Below are positions 7,939 to 10,439 of a stretch of 10,439 nt of DNA, piece after piece. Origin of the DNA: Gemmatimonadota bacterium. GTDB lineage: Bacteria > Gemmatimonadota > Gemmatimonadetes > Longimicrobiales > RSA9. The position numbers and the translations under genes are program-made. The stretch's first letter is position 1. Every line of letters begins with the position of its first letter. The stretch covers positions 1-10,439 of the forward strand of contig JADGGV010000096.1 in NCBI GenBank assembly GCA_019689775.1, given 5' to 3'. The notes under the pieces were generated by a model. The model had not been told where the DNA came from. It searched no databases and worked only from the letters and a program-made list of their open reading frames with translations.

Positions 7939-9217
7939 CCGGTTGACGCTGGCCGCGCTCGCCGCCGCGGCGGCCCTCCTCGTGCCGGCGGCCCTCGTGG
8001 CGACGCCGGGGCCGACCGTTCCGGCGCCGCCGGTCGCGCCCGCGCCGCCGCTCGCCCCGGCTGCTCCAGCCGCTCCGCTGCCGCCGCAGGCGGTGCGGGG
8101 CGGGCTCGTCTCCAGCGAGATCGACCTCTCGGCCGACGAGGCGAAGCTCCAGCTCCAGCTGGCCGGCGGCCGCACCGTCGAGTTCGCGCTGCGCGACGGG
8201 CATGCCTACGTCGACGGCGCCGAGGTCGGGCCGGCGCCGCGCGGCGGGCGGCTCGATCGGGCATGGCGCGACCTGCTGAACAGGGCGATCGACACGCCCG
8301 TCTCTGGGCTGGGCGCGTTGCTCGCGTCCTGGTCGGCGCCGGACGGGGGCGCGGGGACGCGCCTGCACACCGCGCTGCTCGCGGCCATCTCCGGAGAGGC
8401 TCCGATGGCCGCGGCGCCCGATGCGCCCGCGCCGCCGTCGCTCGGCCCCTCGTCCGATTCGCTGACCAAGCTCCAGGAGCGGATCGAGGAGCTCCAGCGC
8501 ACGGTCGAGCGCCTCCAGGGGCGGCGTGCGGCCGCGGTGGCGCGTGCCGACGAGGACAGCCCCTGGCTGCGCCCGTTCCACCACATCTGGCGCGGGATCT
8601 CCGACATCCTCGCGGCCCTCGTCGTCCTCGCCGTCCTCTTCGGGATCGGCGTCGTCACCATCTACTTCGGCGGGCGGCCCCACCTCGAGGCGGTCGCGGA
8701 CACGGCGCGCCAGCTCACGCTCCGCTCGTGGCTCGTCGGCCTGGCCGCCTCCTTCCTCATCGTCCCGGTCTTCGTGCTCGGGATCCTGGCGCTGACGATC
8801 TCGATCGTGGGGATCCCGGCGCTCCTCGTCTGGATCCCGCTCTTCCCGGTGGCCGTCGTGCTCGCGGCCCTGCTCGGTTACCTCGCCATCGCGCACGCCG
8901 CCGGCGAGGGGCTGGCGGAGCGCCGGCTCTACGCCGGCGAATGGTTCCGTCGCGGCAACTCGTACTACTTCCTGATCACCGGCCTCGCGCTCCTCATGGC
9001 GCTGTTCATCGCCGGGTCCGTCGTCGAGATGGCTGGACCGTGGCTCGGCTTCATCCATGGCACGCTGACGTTCCTCGGCGGCGTGGTCACCTGGTTCGCG
9101 GCGACGACCGGTCTCGGGGCCGTGCTCCTCTCCCGCGCCGGCACGCGCCCGCCCGCCGGCGTCCACACGGGCCGCACCCTGGACGAGAGCGTCTTCGAGG
9201 AGGAGACCCATGTCTAA
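7919..9217 (+). CDS. Exported-N-terminus, coiled-coil, polytopic membrane protein of unknown function
   Basis: The 432-aa protein is not assigned to a characterised family. It shows a signal-peptide or anchor-like N-terminus (about 8-29), then a Pro/Ala linker (30-57). A predicted periplasmic segment (58-178) includes a short beta-rich piece, SSEIDLSADEAKLQLQLAGGRTVEFALRDGHAYVDG. A short coiled coil follows (about 181-202, SLTKLQERIEELQRTVERLQ), then four or five hydrophobic segments at about 229-250, 270-295, 297-325, 349-370 and 376-405. The membrane half (LIVPVFVLGILALTISIVGIPALLVWIPLFP) recalls the C-terminal membrane part attached to some bactofilin/polymer-forming proteins, but this is a weak resemblance. 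The ATG lies inside the anti-sigma gene (20-nt overlap) and its end overlaps the next ATG by 8 nt, so translational coupling is likely. The role is probably in envelope sensing or maintenance. Confidence 0.8.
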   Translation: MLTTRSDRLTLAALAAAAALLVPAALVATPGPTVPAPPVAPAPPLAPAAPAAPLPPQAVRGGLVSSEIDLSADEAKLQLQLAGGRTVEFALRDGHAYVDGAEVGPAPRGGRLDRAWRDLLNRAIDTPVSGLGALLASWSAPDGGAGTRLHTALLAAISGEAPMAAAPDAPAPPSLGPSSDSLTKLQERIEELQRTVERLQGRRAAAVARADEDSPWLRPFHHIWRGISDILAALVVLAVLFGIGVVTIYFGGRPHLEAVADTARQLTLRSWLVGLAASFLIVPVFVLGILALTISIVGIPALLVWIPLFPVAVVLAALLGYLAIAHAAGEGLAERRLYAGEWFRRGNSYYFLITGLALLMALFIAGSVVEMAGPWLGFIHGTLTFLGGVVTWFAATTGLGAVLLSRAGTRPPAGVHTGRTLDESVFEEETHV

Positions 9218-10070
9218 GCTCCGGGTCGCGCTCGGCCTCGCGGCGCTCGCCGCGGCCGCCACGCCGGCGTCGTCGCATGGGCAGGACTTGCGGACCACGT
9301 CGACCGCGCGCCAGTACACGGGCGAGGAGTCGCTCCGGGTCGACCTCCAGTACGGCGCCGGCACGCTCGAGGTCCGGCCGGGCGCACCCGGGACGCTCTA
9401 CCGTGCCAACATGCGGTACGACGCCGACGTCGTCGCGCCCCGCGCGAGCTTCGCCGACGGCGTGCTGCGGATCGACATGGGAGGCCGCAAACGGAACGTC
9501 AGCCGCAAGGATTGGAAGGGGAACGAGCTGAAGCTCGAGCTCGGCCCGCAGGTGCCGCTCGACCTCAAGCTCCGGTTCGGCGCCGTGGAGGCCGATCTCG
9601 ATCTGGGCGGGCTCCGTATCCAGGAGGCCGACGTCCACACCGGCGCCAGCGACACGAAGCTCCGCTTCTCGCAGCCGAACCGCGACCGCTGCCGCACGCT
9701 CCGGCTCCAGGTCGGCGCCGCCGACTTCCAGGCGCTTCAGCTCGGCCACCTCAGCCCCGAGCGCCTCGAGGTCCTCGGCGGCGTCGGCGACGTGACGCTC
9801 GACTTCAGCGGCGAGTGGAAGGGCGACGTCGTCGGTGAGATCCGCATGGGCATGGGCTCGCTCACGCTCGCGATCCCGCGCGGCGTCGGCGTGCGCATCA
9901 ACGAGCGCTCGTTCCTCGCCGACTTCGAGCCCGCCGGCCTCGTCAAGCGCGGCAACACCTATTTCTCGCCGGGGTATGAGTCGGCGACGCGGCGCCTGAA
10001 CCTCGACATCCAGGCGGCGCTGGGGTCCCTGGAAGTCCGATGGCTCGACGGCCGCCCCGCGGCCTTGTAG
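9210..10070 (+). CDS. Secreted toast-rack / LiaF-C-like beta-repeat protein
   Basis: The 286-aa protein has a cleavable-looking signal peptide (about 1-25: charged MSKLR, Ala/Leu core, ASSHGQD). The mature part is a run of short amphipathic strands typical of beta-solenoid-like toast-rack and DUF4097 domains: SLRVDLQYGAGTLEVRPG (41-58), then LKLELGPQVPLDLKLRFGAVEADLDLGGLRI (107-137). Next come VHTGASDTKLRFSQPN (142-157), LRLQVGAADFQALQLGH (164-180), LEVLGGVGDVTLDFSG (186-201) and GEIRMGMGSLTLAIPRGVGVRI (209-230). Related domains occur in envelope-stress proteins such as LiaF. The only cysteine is C161, outside the signal peptide, so it is not a lipoprotein. GAGGAGGAG just upstream is a strong ribosome binding site, and the ATG overlaps the previous stop by 8 nt. 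It is predicted periplasmic or surface-exposed; ligand and partner are unknown. Confidence 0.82.
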   Translation: MSKLRVALGLAALAAAATPASSHGQDLRTTSTARQYTGEESLRVDLQYGAGTLEVRPGAPGTLYRANMRYDADVVAPRASFADGVLRIDMGGRKRNVSRKDWKGNELKLELGPQVPLDLKLRFGAVEADLDLGGLRIQEADVHTGASDTKLRFSQPNRDRCRTLRLQVGAADFQALQLGHLSPERLEVLGGVGDVTLDFSGEWKGDVVGEIRMGMGSLTLAIPRGVGVRINERSFLADFEPAGLVKRGNTYFSPGYESATRRLNLDIQAALGSLEVRWLDGRPAAL

Positions 10071-10077
10071 AAAGGAG
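10071..10077 (+). promoter_or_regulatory. Strong ribosome binding site
   Basis: AAAGGAG lies 8 nt before the ATG at 10086, directly after the TAG stop of the toast-rack gene. It is the clearest Shine-Dalgarno sequence in the window and supports translation of the short last gene of the operon. Confidence 0.8.
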
Positions 10078-10085
10078 ATTCCGTC

Positions 10086-10313
10086 ATGCTCGGGTCGCTC
10101 CTGACGTTCCTGCTCGTCGGCCTCGTCGCGCTCGTCGTGCTCGGGGTGGGGCTCGCGGTCGTCGGCGCCCTGTTCGGGATCGCCATCGGGATCGCGTCGT
10201 TCCTGCTCTTCAAGGTCGCGCCGATCGTCCTGGTCGGCTACGTCGTGGTCCGGCTGCTCCGGCCCCGGCGCAAGCAGATCTCGGCCGAGGACCGGAAGTG
10301 GCTGGAGAGCTGA
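10086..10313 (+). CDS. Small two-helix membrane protein (75 aa), function unknown
   Basis: The short predicted inner-membrane protein has two long hydrophobic segments, about 4-27 and 29-57, separated by a small Gly/Ala turn. A basic patch (RLLRPRRK, 56-63) and a polar tail (QISAEDRKWLES) follow. By the positive-inside rule both ends probably face the cytoplasm. It begins 15 nt after the stop of the toast-rack gene with a strong AAAGGAG, and a large hairpin follows its TGA, so it is the last gene of the sigma/anti-sigma operon. Small two-helix membrane proteins are common in envelope-stress operons (Psp- and Lia-type systems), but I do not recognise a specific family. Confidence 0.8.
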   Translation: MLGSLLTFLLVGLVALVVLGVGLAVVGALFGIAIGIASFLLFKVAPIVLVGYVVVRLLRPRRKQISAEDRKWLES

Positions 10314-10321
10314 TCGGCTGA

Positions 10322-10359
10322 TCGTTCGGCCGGGGTCCACCGGACGACCGGCCGAACGA
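10322..10359 (+). terminator. Strong hairpin after the last gene, probable terminator
   Basis: TCGTTCGGCCGG (10322-10333) pairs perfectly over 12 bp with CCGGCCGAACGA (10348-10359). Inside, GTCC (10335-10338) pairs with GGAC (10342-10345) around a 3-nt loop, with a small internal bulge between the two stems. It begins 9 nt after the operon's final stop. There is no T-run on the right side, so it is not a textbook intrinsic terminator; termination or 3'-end protection of the mRNA is inferred from position and stability. Confidence 0.6.
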
Positions 10360-10360
10360 A

Positions 10361-10439
10361 CGGGGCCCGGGGCGCCCCCCCGCGCCCCGGCCCCCCGCGG
10401 CGCGCCCCCCCCCCCCCCGTGCGCCCCCCCCCCCCCCGC
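10361..10439. other. G/C-only low-complexity tail with two C14 runs
   Basis: From 10361 to the end the sequence is only G and C apart from one T (10420). It contains C7 at 10375-10381 and two C14 runs at 10405-10418 and 10424-10437. No coding pattern is visible. Its position at the very end of the window and the equal run lengths suggest a contig edge or low-quality read tail rather than real biology. Confidence 0.6.

Noticed and set aside
7724..9364. Minus-strand open frame of 546 codons opposite the membrane protein gene
   Set aside because: The Arg/Asp/Glu/Gly-rich translation lacks domains; the plus strand shows a signal peptide and hydrophobic segments.
10405..10437. C14 runs as a phase-variation tract
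   Set aside because: No gene contains or follows them within the window, and the edge position makes an artefact more likely.

Overview
The window is very G+C-rich bacterial chromosomal DNA, densely coding, with strong G/C preference at third codon positions. Gene content (trehalose synthesis from glycogen, a UbiE/MenG quinone methyltransferase, an ECF sigma factor with a zinc-type anti-sigma factor) fits an aerobic or facultative, probably soil- or sediment-type, Gram-negative-like bacterium. A phylum such as Methylomirabilota/Rokubacteria, Binatota, Gemmatimonadota or a deltaproteobacterial relative is plausible, but the sequence alone does not settle it. I see no mobile element, CRISPR array, tRNA or rRNA.

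Positions 1-5733 (+) are a tightly packed alpha-glucan/trehalose operon. It holds the 3' end of treZ (malto-oligosyltrehalose trehalohydrolase), a GH57-type glycosidase with a DUF3536-like C-terminal part, and treY (malto-oligosyltrehalose synthase). The junctions are TAA directly followed by ATG, then an ATGA overlap. TreY rearranges the reducing end of a malto-oligosaccharide into a trehalose unit and TreZ releases trehalose. The GH57 protein presumably handles the same glucan pool.

Positions 5752-6489 (-) hold a convergent ubiE/menG-type quinone-biosynthesis methyltransferase, whose stop lies 18 nt from the treY stop.

Positions 6578-10313 (+) hold what looks like a self-contained envelope-stress module. 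It comprises an ECF sigma factor, a membrane anti-sigma factor with an HxxxCxxC zinc motif, a signal-peptide/coiled-coil/multi-TM protein, a secreted toast-rack-type beta-repeat protein and a 75-aa two-helix membrane protein. Two promoter-like sites with the same form, TGAAAC-N17-CGTA, sit at 6578-6604 (before the sigma gene) and 7230-7256 (before the anti-sigma gene). This is the B. subtilis SigW-type ECF promoter pattern, so the sigma factor probably drives both itself and the downstream operon. The module closes with a strong 12-bp hairpin at 10322-10359. The last ~65 nt are G/C-only low-complexity sequence apart from a single T, with two C14 runs, and may be a contig-end artefact.
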